From assembly GCF_901709675.1 (NCBI RefSeq), contig NC_051087.1, forward strand, positions 11,781,384-11,845,383: DNA of 64,000 nt. The letters are read 5' to 3'. The notes under the pieces were generated by a model. It saw only the letters and a program-made list of their open reading frames with translations, ran no database searches and was not told the origin of the DNA. Source of the DNA: Syngnathus acus. Its lineage: Eukaryota > Chordata > Actinopteri > Syngnathiformes > Syngnathidae. The first letter of the stretch is position 1, and the number at the start of each line of letters is the position of its first letter. Below, in pieces: positions 12,801-25,794 of this stretch. Both the position numbers and the translations under genes were made by a program.

Positions 12801-15800
12801 GTGAAAGGATTTTATTTTAGCATAATGACATGTAAATCATTGCCGTTTGTGTGCAATCTGGCCCAGAGCGCCATTCAAGCTTGGACTGCCACTGACTCCA
12901 AAGCCCACTAATAGTCAGTAATGAGGAACAAAAGTGATATATAGTTGCTCATGTGTGAATATTTACCCAAATACACTACCCTCAAAACCCTTCTGAGACA
13001 CTTTATGAGAGAGACAGTAAAGTTGTGGTTTGACCAGAAAGTGGCAAACGATTAAACTGTGGGAGATAGTTATTAGGATTAACAGAGCGCAATTAAATGC
13101 TAATGATATACTGAATAATGAGACCCCGCTCGCTCTCATTAGCAAACTGTTGTCATTTGTATAAGAGGCAGAAGCAGGGGTGCCAGAGACAGAGAGGGGA
13201 GGAAGCAGACTTGAGGAAAGAGACTCACAAGATGTACATTTCTTAATTATGATGTGTGGAATAGTATAAACCAATTCTCATCCAAAGTCATCTGGGCATG
13301 CCTCAGTAGACTCTCTGGCACTTTGCATTAGCCTGAGAGCACAATGTCGAGCAATTGCTCAAGCAGCACAAAATCTCTCATTTCTTCAAAGCGCCCAGAT
13401 TTTTAGATTACGTTGATAAGAAATGAATTCTTTTCCAAAAATGTTTTTTAATAGAGTAAAGGCCAGTTTTGCAGATGCGTGTACTATTCTAATGCTCCCC
13501 TCAATTTTTCCCTTTCCCAATTGCAAGCCGAGAAGCTGCTTTCTACGCAATGCCAAGAGCGCCCCCATGAGGCAAGAAAGCTAACCTTCAGACTTTCCAG
13601 GGGGATGATCATCACTTTAGAGACCTGAAAGTGCACTGGAGTAGATTAAGAAGGGAAATTATTTATACATTTCGCCTCAATTATTTATTTGGCAATTCCT
13701 CACTGTGTTTACTCGGGGGTTATTAATTATTATGCCGCTATAAGTTCCTCAAAAGACACAGGACACCCCTGGATACTTTTAATTCCAGTACTCACGATTC
13801 ATGGGGATTCATAGAGCTTCTAGCAAGACATAATTAATAAAATGCTTCCCCCATCAATTTTCTGGACATGATACTTTTTTATGTTATATTTCTGTGCAAC
13901 AAGAACATTTGGACTATCTCCCCAAACACAATTTTGTGGGTATTTCCGACTTATATTTCCAGGTAATGGAATAAATGTGAGCTCAGCTAATCCGTTCCCA
14001 ATTTTTCTCTTCCTAACCCCAGATTCCTTCTTCTCTGTATCACGCTTGCTCAGTGCGTTGCAAGATACGCTCCTGTCTGCTGGCTTGAGGCTGTCAATAG
14101 TTTGTCCAAATAGTGGCAGAAGGATATTAGCCTTGGAATTTTATTTTTCTCCTTTCATGGCTTCCATGAATGCCCCTTCATACTCCACATCGAGAGAGGG
14201 AGTGGGGACAGAGGGGGGTGGCACATGTAATAGCTAGAAATTGAGGATCACGCTGCCAAAGCTGTCTAAGTCATTCTGACTGGTACTGATAACTCACACA
14301 TGTATTCGCATGATTCATTGATCTCCTATGCATTAATGCTCAACAAGAACACATTAAAAGAAATAAAAAAAAACATTGCATCGAAGTAAATGCAGCTTCA
14401 CGCGGCATGTGACGTCACAAATGAGAATGGGAAAACAAAGATCCCCCTAACAATATTTTTTTACAGACACAAACTAGTGAATAAAATATTTTCAGTTTAT
14501 TTACATGCAATGTAAATTATTTTACGTAGTAGGAAAATGAAAAGATGAAAATAGACAAAGAACCAAAAAACATTAAAACCGTTACATGAATAAATCCTCT
14601 ATCTGTCAAATCAAAATAAGTCTACGTAGCATATGCATTTGCATGTTTTGCCAATGATAATTTGTGTGTCGGATTTGCACAAAATTGCTCAGAGAATAAA
14701 AAAGCAGCACAATGACTGACGATGGACTGAGTTTAATAGAGCAGCACTGACCCCTACTGAGCGAAATTCAGATTAACCCGCCACCCCCTCCCCAGTTCTG
14801 TTTATTAAATCAGAATGGGGCCATCATATGCTTTTTGGAACACGAAGCTCTTGTGACTGAATGGGACGGGCTATTTTCCTAAGAAAAGAAATCGATGATG
14901 GGTTTGGTGAGTGACGGTAGTCACGCATGAAAATAAAAGACTTTTTTTTTTTTATCAGTGCTGTATATCAACGAAGAAAGTCTGTTCAGAATACCAGAAA
15001 ACATGACAAACAAAAGATGAAAATATGTATATATATATTTATATACCTGCCAACATCTTCTGGCACTTCTGTCAGGGTAAACGAACACTTACTGGTGCAG
15101 TGAGTGCATGACACAGAAATCACCTGGGACGTCTGGGGGTCTACTTTGAGGAGAACCAACACAGTACTTGGAAATATGTCATATTGACGCATCAGGGCCA
15201 TTAACCCGAGACACAAACTGACCATACATGACCCATTTTCTCCTGGTGAACTTGAATGTGTCCACACTGCCACTCTGTGCAGACAAGCAGGTAGGGAAGT
15301 TGACCTTGTTTTAAACTTTTTTCTTTGTTCTGTATGAGAGGCAAATTGCCCAAGCACCACAGCCGCTGCAGTAATGAGCTTGTCACTGAGCCAGAATGGA
15401 CATATTGGACTCCAGAGTCAGGCGGAGTGTGAACATTATTGGAATTCATCTTTATTTTCTAGGACATTTTTTTTTTGTCTTGGTTTACAATGGGATAGAA
15501 CATTAAGTAACCATAGCCATTGTAAATAGAAAATGTATGATAAGCTAGTTTATGGCCACGTAGACACAAACACACACACAAACGAGCACTCACACTTTGC
15601 CTTACTCAAAACATACATTCAGAGTACAGTGCACTACAATGTGTAAACGTTAAAAAAATGATTTATTGTGAATTCTGAAGTCTCTGCCATATTGAAAAGA
15701 TTAGATTTAAAATGTGAGAAAGGCAAGATTATAAAAACATTAATACAGAAAAACTAATTCCATCATGGTTATTATTAATATTACACACAGGCTACCCCCC

Positions 15801-16014
15801 CCCCCCCTCCCCTCCACACACACACACCTCTACACACACACACACGCACACATACACACTCACTCATACATGGATGGACAAGTATAAAACATGACATGCA
15901 TAATAACACCAAATTTCAAGTGGCTTTTTTTACATTTTATCCTTTAAGCACATAAATCAAGTGCTTTTTAGCTTTCTGGGACATAAAGTGTCTTTTCTTT
16001 TGTTTCTTTTAATC
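9888..16014. other. Intergenic, with two unexplained minus-strand open frames
   Basis: Holds a (TTTG)n run at about 10148-10185 and a C-rich/CA-rich tract at about 15793-15860. Two minus-strand open frames (12088-12336 and 14986-15360) look more protein-like than their surroundings, but I recognise no family and there is no supporting exon chain. Otherwise nothing is recognised. Confidence 0.4.
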
Positions 16015-16394
16015 TTATGTGTCATGTCTCGTCCCCAGTTTGCTATCTGTTGTAGGTTGTCATCGTCTCTGTGTGTCTGTGTGCTCGCCCCTCCCTTCCT
16101 GTGTGCCCATGATTAGTGTGATCATACTCACCTGCCTCTTGTTACCTGTCTTGTATTTAAGTTCTGTTTGTGTGTCACTCCCGGTCGGAGCATTGTTGAC
16201 GATGCATGTGTCACTGTCATGAGGTTTGTTTGGTTCCCGTCTTTTGTTTCACGTCTTTGTCGGTCAGTCCTGTTGGTTTTGTTGTCAAGTCACGTCAGTT
16301 TGCCGAGTCTGTTGTTTTAAGTTTGCTACAATAAACCCTGGTCCAAGCTGCATTTGGTCGCCCTGCTCCATTCCTCTCCGTTCGTGACATTATG
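16015..16394 (+). mobile_element. Solo LTR (probably Gypsy-type) with 5-bp target duplication
   Basis: The 370-bp unit at 16020-16389 begins TGTCATG and ends GTGACA, the usual TG...CA LTR termini. It is flanked by identical TTATG pentamers (16015-16019 and 16390-16394). Inside are a TATA-like GTATTTAAG near 16153 and an AATAAA at about 16331, in the order expected for U3-R-U5. There is no adjacent primer-binding site, gag-pol region or second LTR. This is therefore the product of recombination between the two LTRs of an LTR retrotransposon. Assignment to Gypsy rests on the 5-bp duplication and general appearance only. Confidence 0.85.
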
Positions 16395-17224
16395 ACAAGA
16401 CCTTAACATATTATTACAAAATTTGGGTTGAGATGAAAAGGAGAAACCAGAAAAAAAATTAAATATATCTTGGCAAAAGGTATTTTTCAAAACTGTGATG
16501 GTAAAGTTCAAGGATTTAAACTTGTTCAGTGCTCCTACAACAAATTGGAGTAAAAGTTTGAAGAACACTTCTCAGTTCAATTCATTGTGTATTCATTGCC
16601 TGTTAAGCACCAAATTTAACATCAGAATTTTAAGGCACTTACGAGTTTCTCAACGCTCTCAATTTAATTAAGTAGTAGGCCTATTTTCCAAGCTGTTTCT
16701 CGGCTCTGCTTAGACTCGTGACTGCCTCATAAATTTTAAAGGCGGTAAAGACAAGAATTTCAGAAGCATTCAATGACAAAGTCTTCAGTACAAAAAACAG
16801 GGGTGAGCTTAAAACTAAAGAAAATCAGCAGTGATGAAAACGGCCACACGGAATAATCGTCTCTATTTGCAATCATTGTCATGTTGTATGGAAGATTGAC
16901 TTTGTAATTGCAGATGAGGTAGCGGTTCACTTGCCTGACTTCTGTGCAAGCAGGGTTCTGTTCAGCTCCCACTCAATAAGAGTGTAAATTTTGCGTAGGA
17001 ACAACAAGTTTCTTTGCCCGTTTCTTGGCAGTAAAGTAGGTCTTTGTAATCTGCAGTTTTTATGCGACAGCCAGAATGAGGCAGTTGATTTTCACGAAAG
17101 CACAATGACTTTGAAATCAAAACGCAATAAAGAATCACAATTGCTCGCAGCATTATGTCATGAAATTAAAATTATTTTCACGGAGGCAAGCAAAAGTCTT
17201 GCTCTGTATTTTTTATTCTTGTTA
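16395..17224. other. Intergenic, nothing recognised
   Basis: AT-rich spacer between the solo LTR and the Rex3 insertion. No gene supported. Confidence 0.4.
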
Positions 17225-17397
17225 GGGTTTGTATTGTAACCCCTCCGTGAGTCGTCACCTTATCGTGGTGGAGGGGTTTGCGTGCCCCTATGATCCTAGG
17301 AGCCATGTTGTCTGGGGCTTCATGCCCCTGGTAGGGTCACCCATGGCAAACGGGTCCTAGGTGAGGGGCCAGACAAAGCACGGCTCATCAGCCCCTT

Positions 17398-18517
17398 ATG
17401 ATGAAAAAAATTAATGGATCACGTTTTCCCTCGCCCGGACGCGGGTCACCGGGGCCCCCCTCTGGAGCCAGGCCTGGAGGCGGGGCTCGAAGGCGAGCGT
17501 CTGGTGGCCGGGCCTTCGCCCATGGGGCCCGGCCGGGCTCAGCCCGAAAAGGAAACGTGGGTCCCCCTTCCCATGGGCTCACCACCTGTGGGAGGGGCCA
17601 AAGGGGTCGGGTGCATTGCAAACTGGGCAGCGGCCAAAGGCAGGGACCTTGGCGGTCTGATCCCCGGCTGCAGAAGCTGGCTCTTGGGACATGGAATGTC
17701 ACCTCTCTGGCTGGAAAGGAGCCCGAGCTGGTGTGCGAGGCAGAAACGTTCCTACTAGATATAGTCGGACTTGCCTCCACGCACAGTTTGGGTTCCGGTA
17801 CAAGCCCTCTCGAGAGGGGCTGGACTCTCTTCCACTCTGGAGTTGCCCACGGTGAGAGGCGTCGAGCAGGTGTGGGTATACTTATTGCCCCCCGGCTGGG
17901 CGCCTGCACATTGGGGTTCACCCCGGTGAACGAGAGGGTAGCCTCCCTCCGCCTTCGGGTGGGGGGACGGGTCCTGACTGTTGTTTGTGTCTATGCACCA
18001 AACGGCAGCTCAGAGTACCCACCCTTTTTGGAGTCCCTGGAGGAAGTGCTGGAGGGCGCTCCTTCTGGGGACTCCATCGTTCTACTGGGTGACTTCAATG
18101 CTCACGTGGGCAATGACAGTGAGACCTGGAAGGGCGTGATTGGGAGGAACGGCCCCCCCGATCTGAACCCGAGCGGTGTTCTATTATTGGACTTCTGTGC
18201 TCGACACGGATTTTCTATAATGAACACCATGTTCAAACATAAGGGTCCACGTGTGCACTTGGCACCAGGACACCCTAGGCCGCAGTTCGATGATCGACTT
18301 TGTAGTCGTGTCATCGGATTTGCGGCCGCATGTTTTGGACACTCGGGCGAAGAGAGGGGCGGAGCTGTCAACTGATCACCACCTGGTGGTGGGTTGGCTC
18401 CGATGGTGGGGGAAGATGCCGGTCCGACCTGGCAGACCCAAACGTTCTGTGAGGGTCTGCTGGGAACGTCTGGCGGAATCCCCTGTCAGGAAGAGCTTCA
18501 ACTCCCACCTCCGGTAG
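17398..18517 (+). pseudogene. Rex3 apurinic-type endonuclease domain (frameshifted)
   Basis: It encodes the endonuclease that nicks target DNA for target-primed reverse transcription. The frame from 17398 shows the family order: G-T-W-N-V-T near the start, V-C-V-Y-A-P-N-G in the middle, and G-D-F-N-A-H-V-G at 18088-18111, which holds catalytic Asp and Asn. At about 18243-18257 the frame shifts. The continuation lies in the other frame (18251-18517) with I-D-F-V-V-V-S and the catalytic-His region S-T-D-H-H-L-V. The second frame ends at a TAG (18515-18517) where an arginine- or glutamate-type codon is expected. The first methionine is uncertain because the leader is open and GC-rich. Confidence 0.85.
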
Positions 18518-20575
18518 AGCTTTTCCCACGTCCCGGGGGAGGCGGGGGACATTGAGTCCGAGTGGACCTTGTTCCGCGCCTCCATTGTTGAGGCGGCCGA
18601 CCGGAGCTGTGGCCGTAAGGTCATTGGTGCCTGTCGTGGCGGCAATCCCCGAACCCGCTGGTGGACACCGGCGGTAAGGGATGCCGTCAAGCTGAAGAAG
18701 GAGTCCTATCGGGCCGTTTTGGCCTGCGGGACTCCGGAGGCAGCTGACAGGTACCGGATGGCCAAGCGGAACGCGGCTTCGGCGGTTGCTGAGGCAAAAA
18801 CCCGGGCGTGGGAGGAGTTTGGCGAGGCCATGGAGAATGACTTCCGGACGGCTTCGAGGAAATTCTGGTCCACCATCCGGCGTCTCAGGAGGGGGAAGCA
18901 GTGCAACGTCAACACTGTTTACAGTGGAGATGGCGTGCTGCTGACCTCGACTCGGAACGTCGTGTGTCGGTGGGGAGAATACTTCGAAGACCTCCTCAAT
19001 TCCACCGACACGCCTTCCATTGTAGAAGCAGGGCCTGGGGACTCTGAGGCGGACTCTCCAATCTCTGGGGTTGAAGTCACTGAGGTAGTTAAAAAACTCC
19101 TCGGTGGCAAGGCCCCGGGGGTGGATGAGATCCGCCCGGATTTCTTAAGGGCTTTGGATGTTGTGGGGCTGTCATGGCTGACACGTCTCTACAGCATCGC
19201 GTGGACATCGGGGACAGTGCCTCTGGATTGGCAGACTGGGGTGGTGGTTCCCCTCTTTAAGAAGGGGGACCGGAGGGTGTGTTCCAATTATAGGGGAATT
19301 ACACTCCTCAGCCTCCCTGGTAAGGTCTATTCAGGGGTGCTGGAGAGGAGGGTCCGTCGGGAGGTCGAACCTCGGATTCAGGAGGAACAGTGTGGCTTTC
19401 GTCCTGGCCGTGGAACAGTGGACCAGCTCTTCACCCTCAACAGGATCCTCGAGGGTGCATGGGAGTTCGCCCAACCAGTCCACATGTGTTTTGTGGACTT
19501 GGAGAAGGCGTTCGACCGTGTCCCTCGGGAGGTTCTGTGGGGGGTGCTTCGGGAGTACGGGGTACCGAGCCAACTGATAAGGGCGGTTCGGTCCCTGTAT
19601 CACCGATGCCAGAGTTTGGTCCGCATTTCCGGCAGTAAGTCGGATTCGTTCCCAGTGAGGGTTGGACTCCGCCAAGGCTGCCCTTTGTCACCGATTCTGT
19701 TCATAATTTTTATGGACAGAATTTCTAGGTGCAGCCGAGGCGTTGAGGGTGTCCGGTTTGGGGACCTCAGCATCGCGTCTCTGCTTTTTGCAGACGACGT
19801 TGTGCTGTTGGCTTCTTCAGGCCGTGATCTCCAGCTCTCACTGGAGCGGTTCGCAGCCGAGTGTGAAGCGGTCGGGATGAGGGTCAGCACCTCCAAATCC
19901 GAGTCCATGGTCCTCGATCGGAAAAGGGTGGAATGCCCTCTCCGGATCGGGGATGAGATCCTGCCCCAAGTGGAGGAGTTTAAGTATCTTGGGGTCTTGT
20001 TCACGAGTGAGGGGAGGATGGAGCGCGAGATCGACAGGCGGATCGGTTCAGCGTCGGCAGTAATGCGGACTCTGTACCGGTCTGTCGTGGTAAAGAGAGA
20101 GCTGAGCCAAAAGGCAAAGCTCTCAATTTACCGGTCGATTTACGCTCCTACCCTCACCTATGGTCACGAGCTATGGGTCGTGACCGAAAGAACGAGATCC
20201 CGGATACAAGCGGCCGAAATGAGTTTTCTCCGCAGGATGTCCGGGCTCTCCCTCAGAGATAGGGTGAGAAGTTCGGTCATCCGGGAGAGACTCGGAGTAG
20301 AGTCGCTACTCCTCCACGTTGAGAGGAGCCAGATGAGGTGGCTCGGGCATCTCATCAGGATGCCTCCTGGACGCCTCCCTGGGGAGGTGTTCCGGGCATG
20401 TCCCACCGGTAGGAGACCCCGGGGACGACCCAGGACGCGCTGGAGAGACTATGTCTCTCGGCTGGCCTGGGAACGCCTTGGGATCCCCCGGGATGAGCTA
20501 GATGAAGTGGCTGGGGAGAGGGAAGTCTGGGAGTCCCTCCTGAAGCTGCTGCCCCCGCGACCCGACCCCGGATAA
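18518..20575 (+). pseudogene. Rex3 reverse transcriptase domain (intact frame after one stop)
   Basis: The frame continues from the endonuclease after the 18515 stop and is open to 20575, with a 668-residue stretch from the methionine at 18569. Motifs appear in order: G-K-A-P-G-V-D-E-I near 19110; C-S-N-Y-R-G-I-T-L-L near 19281; C-G-F-R-P-G-R-G-T near 19391; F-V-D-L-E-K-A-F-D-R-V near 19490 (motif A aspartates); G-L-R-Q-G-C-P-L-S-P near 19665; and F-A-D-D at 19787-19798 (residues 407-410, catalytic pair). The C-terminus keeps an arginine-rich region, R-R-P-R-G-R-P-R-T-R-W. In an active element it would be fused to the endonuclease; here it is cut off by the stop and frameshift. Confidence 0.9.
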
Positions 20576-20614
20576 GCGGAAGAAGATGGATGGATGGATG
20601 GATGGGTTTGTATT

Positions 20615-22677
20615 TATTTGATACATTGAGAAATATTTTGGTCAATTGTCAAGTTGATATTTGTTATTCACTGTAATTTGTATTTTGTTGTTGCTCTTTC
20701 TCGTTCATTGTTACTCCAGAATCTTAATATCAAATATAGCTAATTGAAAGAAATGTTCCTAGTGTGTTAGCAAGGAATCTGCTTGACAAAATAATTTGAG
20801 AGAAGTGGATGAATTTGCTATAAAATAAAGCTGCAACATCACTCTTGTGTTCAATTCTCAAAATAATAAATACACCTTATGATTGATGAAATAAGTACAA
20901 AAAAAATAAAACCCCAAAAAACTCTATACAAAACAGGTTTGTATTTGAAAAGAAAATATATATATCAATGGGAAAAAAATTAACAAAAGAATGTGAGGGA
21001 AGAAAAAGGTTGTGTTGGTGTTTTCCACTTGCTACCTGTGGGTAATGGATTTCTCCTTGGAAGTAATATAAATCTCTCTTTAGAGGTGATAGCATCTACA
21101 ACAAAGGAACTGTTAGAAACCACATTTATCTTATTTATTTATCTCGCTCTCGTTCTCACACACACGCACACACACAATATAATAGCTTCTGCTGGCTATT
21201 TATGTCCTTTGAAGGTAAGATTGAAATGTTATCATCTGCACCACCGGCAATTTATACCATAGCATCGATATCAGGTTTAAACCTGCATGAGCCTAGTAAC
21301 AAACAAGAGTTTTCAGTGGTAAATCATGTCAAGAATATAACAAATTTATGGGATACGACACGTTTGTTCAAATTTGGCAGCCCTATTTGGATTTTGTGGA
21401 TGCTAAAATATTGAAATGTGACTGTCCATAATTTACTGCAAGGATTGTGAAATGCTGAATGATTTTGTTATTGTTATTATGGGTTTTTGCATGGAGCACC
21501 CTTTTTGGGATCGGTCTCGGGGGAGGTTTTTTGTTTATTATGTGATTATTATTATTTTATTTTTTTTAATTATTATATTTTTCTCTTCTTGGTTTGTCTG
21601 TTGTTAGCTGGGTTGAACTAAAAACTAAAACTAAAATAAAAAGAAAATATCCCCCCCCAAAAAATCAACCCCAAAATGACAGTAGGCTCATTTTGTGACA
21701 GTCTACTTTTGAAGGAAAGGTGATAGAGTTCTTCTTACTCAACCTTTTTTGCAAGAACCACTCTATACCAGACAGTTTGCCCAGTTTACGTTTACATCTC
21801 TTTATATTGTGAAAGCTTCATCTGGATTCACCTCTGCAAACTGGTTCCAACAAGTTGCAGAGGTGGTCTTATCCTTTTATGTCTACAGATGTTTCCACTC
21901 CCGGTTGGAGCACAACTCAAGGTTACAGCAAACGCAAGCACAATTAACGGTTCTAGTCAGCACTTCAAAATAATCATAAGATCAAAACAAGTTGTCAAGT
22001 AGGCGTGTACTTGATGAATTAGTGGGGCTGTTTTATTCCCTCATGTGGCATGTTGTGGAGAAAGTACTCCTGGGAAAAATAAAATGAATTTTCCATCAGC
22101 CTTCGCTCTGGTAGTACAGAAACCTCACCGATAGATGGTGTTGTTGCTCTTTGCTATTGCTGCTTTACTTGAGGGCAAGACTATGATTATGGTCTTTGTT
22201 TTCTTGTTTTAATTCAGCAAAACAATAAAAATGTTAATATTGCCTCATTCAGCTGTTACTTCTGTTCTTGTGAATAACTTTCACATCTATGTGATGCCAT
22301 GTTAGTACTATTTGCCCAGGGCCTTCACAAACCGCTACTGACCATCCAAATTTCAAATTGGTCCTACCAGCTCTAGCCTTTGGTGACATCAGCATTTTTC
22401 CACCCTGATAGGCTGGTAAGAGCAAAACGTATTAAACACAACTATGACCAGCAAAACACATTAGTAGCTGTGTTCACATGATAAAATTTAATAATCAACA
22501 TCTCCGGGTTAGGGTTACATCTTCAGCACTGTACAGTATAGTCTACGGAAATGGCAGAATTGGTATATTCACAGAATAAATATTTGACATATCTTTTCTA
22601 ACACAGATATTGAACAACACCCCATTTGTCCTCTTTTAAACACCAATGCAGGCTGCACACAAAACCTTTCTTTAAGA
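20615..22677. other. Intergenic between Rex3 and the zinc-finger gene
   Basis: Poly-purine and TTATT-rich segments at about 21520-21680 resemble the tail of a decayed retroposon but have no diagnostic head. A TTTATT at 22032-22037 reads AATAAA on the minus strand and could be the distal poly(A) signal of the zinc-finger gene. Confidence 0.35.
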
Positions 22678-25600
22678 CTATCCCTCGTCAACATGTATCC
22701 GTTGATGGCGTTTCAGATTACATTTCTGTGTGAACCGTTTTCCACATGCCAAACAGCAATAGGGTCGTTCTCCAGTGTGGATTCTCCGATGTGCTTTGAG
22801 ATTGCTCAGCTTGGTGAAGCTGCGGCCACACAAAGAGCAGCAAAAAGGTCTCTCACCTGAGTGAGACTGCAGGTGAGCCTTAAGGTCGCTAGGGTGGGGG
22901 AAACATTTCCCACACTGGGCACAGCACAGGGAGTGCTTGAAAACCAGGTGACAGTCTGGAGGGGATAAAAGATAGGCATGATGGGAGTTTGAAGACGGAG
23001 GCTGCGCTCTATTGTTAACCAATAGCGTGGTAGTTAATTTGTTTGCGAGGTGATCTCGCTGAAATGAAAGTGCAGTCGGGGGCGTAGCTTTAGAAGAGGG
23101 GGAAATTTTGTCAGGTGGAGCTGCAGTGCTGTTTGACAGTATGGGAAGAGGCTTTTTCAAGGGTCGGCTTACATGTTTCAGTCTGTCCTGTTCTGTATTT
23201 TTAGAATGCAGCTTCATTCCGTCTGGCATTGTGGTTTTATGGGAATTTGTATTTTGCTTAACAGCACTTGAGAAGGATGCGATTCCTGACTTTGTTGATG
23301 ATTTGTTACTCATGATACGAGTGTCAACACCACCATTTGGAGCCACAAAAACCACCTGCTTAGTAATTAGAATGTTTGGTGAGTTAGGATTTTGCATGGA
23401 GGAAGAATCAGAGGTCGAAAGTTGATCCATGCTTGTATTAACACAACTCCTACTATCTTCTATAGCAGAGTCTAATGGCTCATTCTTTGCTTGCTGTAAA
23501 GAACAATTGCTTTTGGCTGGATCACACTCCCAGTCAGGTCGAACTCTGTGATGATGTTGCGTCCAGTCAGTGTGCATTTCCCCAGACAGCTCCGTAGGCA
23601 TGTCTGAGCTCTCCAGGCCTTCAGGAAAGTTGCATACATTTGAGATCTGTAGGTCTTTCTCTGTGTCATTCTTCAAAAACACATCGCCCGTGCCGGTTTC
23701 CTGATCATCATGTGGGTTTGTTTCTATCCTCACACTTAGATTGTGAGAATCATATCCTTCTTCATCTGAGAATGAGAAAAATAGTTTCAATTGCAAGTTT
23801 ACCAAGAATGTATGATTATTTTCAGTAAAAAAGAAAAACACACACACAATGTTATATATCATTTCAGCATTTACAGTATTACCACAGCTTAAAGCTGATG
23901 AGCTGATAAGAAAACTGGTGAGCCATGATTGGTCGTGACTGGCAACTGTGATGTCATTTGCAGTTAACAAGTGGCAAGATGGCCATCCACTAAAATGGAT
24001 AACAACATATGGATTTTGTCTACTTCATCTAGTCGGCACACCACTGAAATGGCACATATTGTATCTGATGTGTCCACATTTGAAAGAGGCTGATTCCATG
24101 CGTTTTTTCCTAGTTATGATACCATAATTGTGGTAGTAGTTAAGACTACTAATCCCAGCATGCTTAGCGATTCCCATAAGGCATTGTGTGTAATGTGCTC
24201 ACAGGGGTCAGAAGTAAACAGAGTTAGAAGCAACACGTAGGTGTCCAGTGTGATCATTATACAATAATGTGCAATTGTGTTACTTGAGCCATGCAATGTA
24301 AACCAAGCCTTAGTGAGCTCACTGATGCTGAAGCTGTATCAAATATTCTTCAAAGTTAATGTTCTGTTTTTAAGAGGTATTTATATTAATGAGGATGACA
24401 TTTGAAGTGCTGAATAACCGTACCGCTTCATATTGAGAGCTGTGGGTCTGTGTATGTTACATGCGACAGAACTTTATCAACAACGTGCTCCATTGGTGAA
24501 ACACCTCATTCTCCAAGATGCATAGTTAAAACTTACTGACTTCTTCCTTCACATTGACAGCCGGCATCACATCAGCATGTTCAGTTTTCTGAAAAAGGGG
24601 CAAACAGAAAATAATTCTAAACATGTTGCTAAATTTCATTTGCCACACAATTCATTTGAATAATTTCACAGAAATCTTTGGAAAACAAAATGGTTTGAAT
24701 TTCTGTGTAATTAATCTACAGGGGGCCTCAAGAGGCAATATGTGCATTATTTTTTACTAATTATTTCAGGTATCATTTGCACTGTATCATTAAAGTAGAG
24801 CCAAGGAATTACTGTCTGTGGGGCTACATTGAAACTTAGCATCCACAAAAGCTTGATTAAAATCCATGTTGTTTCAAGGCTCCAGGCATATTATGAAGCA
24901 TAACAAGGTTATTGAGTCTCCTCTCTGACTACTGTGTTATCAACAGCAGTCATAGAGGCAGGCTTTCAGCTCCATGGTTTGTTAAAGAAAATTTGTTTCG
25001 CTAAAACATTTCCACAAGTAGCGTAAATTGTACTGCACTATAGAGTAGTGAAACAGCTATAAAGCTTTTCAAACTGGTGCCGAACTGTAGTCGATAAAGA
25101 TAACTTTTTTTTTCTGCGTCAATTAATCAATGTTGTTTAAATGTCAATTGTCAATTATATGCGTACAGCATGTGCTGTCAAATGCTAATGACCTCATGTC
25201 AGTCTGAAAAATAACCAGATGATGCGTGTGAACCTTTAGAACACCCTGAATAATGTGTATATAGTGCACTCATTATATTTTGCATGTCTGCTGGGAGATA
25301 ATTACATGCGTGTCCTCCACTGCAATGAAACTGGCTGGAGGTCCATCTGCCTCTGTTTCACAGATCTGGCTGCCCGTCCATCTAGAGTCACTTTCTTTTT
25401 CCCCACCACCGGACATCAAAACATCTGAAAGTAAAACCATTCAATAATCATGATTCTGTAATCTTTATTTGCAGGAACTTGTTTTGTATCAATTCTTACC
25501 ATCATGGAGTTGTCCAAGCCTTTCTTCTGAAGTATTGCCATTGTCATCATTTGTAATATCAACACACGTGCCATCTTTTTTTACTTCTTTCCCATTGTGA

Positions 25601-25794
25601 TTATTTAATTGCATCTCAGCGCATCCCAACTTTATCCTTAAGGTCTCTAATTCCTGGTACCTACGCTTCACTTCATCCAAAAAGCAATCCTCTACCAGCT
25701 GTGTGACCTTATACATGGCTGTTTTCAACACAGTCTCCATCACATCTAGTAGCTGCGTCTGGAAGGTGACAACGAGGTTGTCAAAGTCTGTCAT
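22678..25794 (-). CDS. C2H2 zinc-finger protein, three C-terminal fingers, four exons
   Basis: Predicted CDS exons on the minus strand are 25500-25794, 25306-25424, 24537-24588 and 22678-23765. All junctions have GT/AG ends and the frame stays open, giving 517 residues. Exon 1 starts M-T-D-F-D-N-L-V-V-T-F and continues with a predicted helical, coiled-coil-like segment (residues about 5-60). That layout is seen at the N-terminus of many teleost-specific zinc-finger proteins. The middle is acidic, serine-rich and low in conservation. Three tandem C2H2 fingers fill about the last 80 residues, each C-x2-C-x12-H-x3-H, joined by H-S-G-E-R-P-F and H-T-G-E-R-P-Y linkers. It is probably a nuclear DNA-binding transcription regulator. 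No KRAB, BTB or SCAN domain is seen. I cannot assign an orthologue; large expanded families make a symbol unsafe. Confidence 0.85.

Larger units (their letters stand above)
17225..20614 (+). mobile_element. Rex3 (RTE-clade) non-LTR retrotransposon, near full length, with 11-bp target duplication
   Basis: The element runs from about 17236 to 20603. It is flanked by GGGTTTGTATT at 17225-17235 and 20604-20614. It has a GC-rich 5' leader, an endonuclease region, a reverse transcriptase region, and a short 3' end with the (GATG)n tail typical of Rex3. The segment at about 19231 (TGGCAGACTGGGGTGGTGGT) and the conserved block near 19670 correspond to the two conserved sites used as universal Rex3 markers in fish. 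Most genomic Rex3 copies are 5'-truncated; this one appears to reach the 5' leader. The antisense copy at 47100-47525 shares the same leader end. Two lesions break the coding region: a frameshift near 18243-18257 and an in-frame TAG at 18515. Confidence 0.93.

Noticed and set aside
17388-17921. 177-codon minus-strand ORF
   Set aside because: Antisense shadow of the GC-rich Rex3 leader and endonuclease region.
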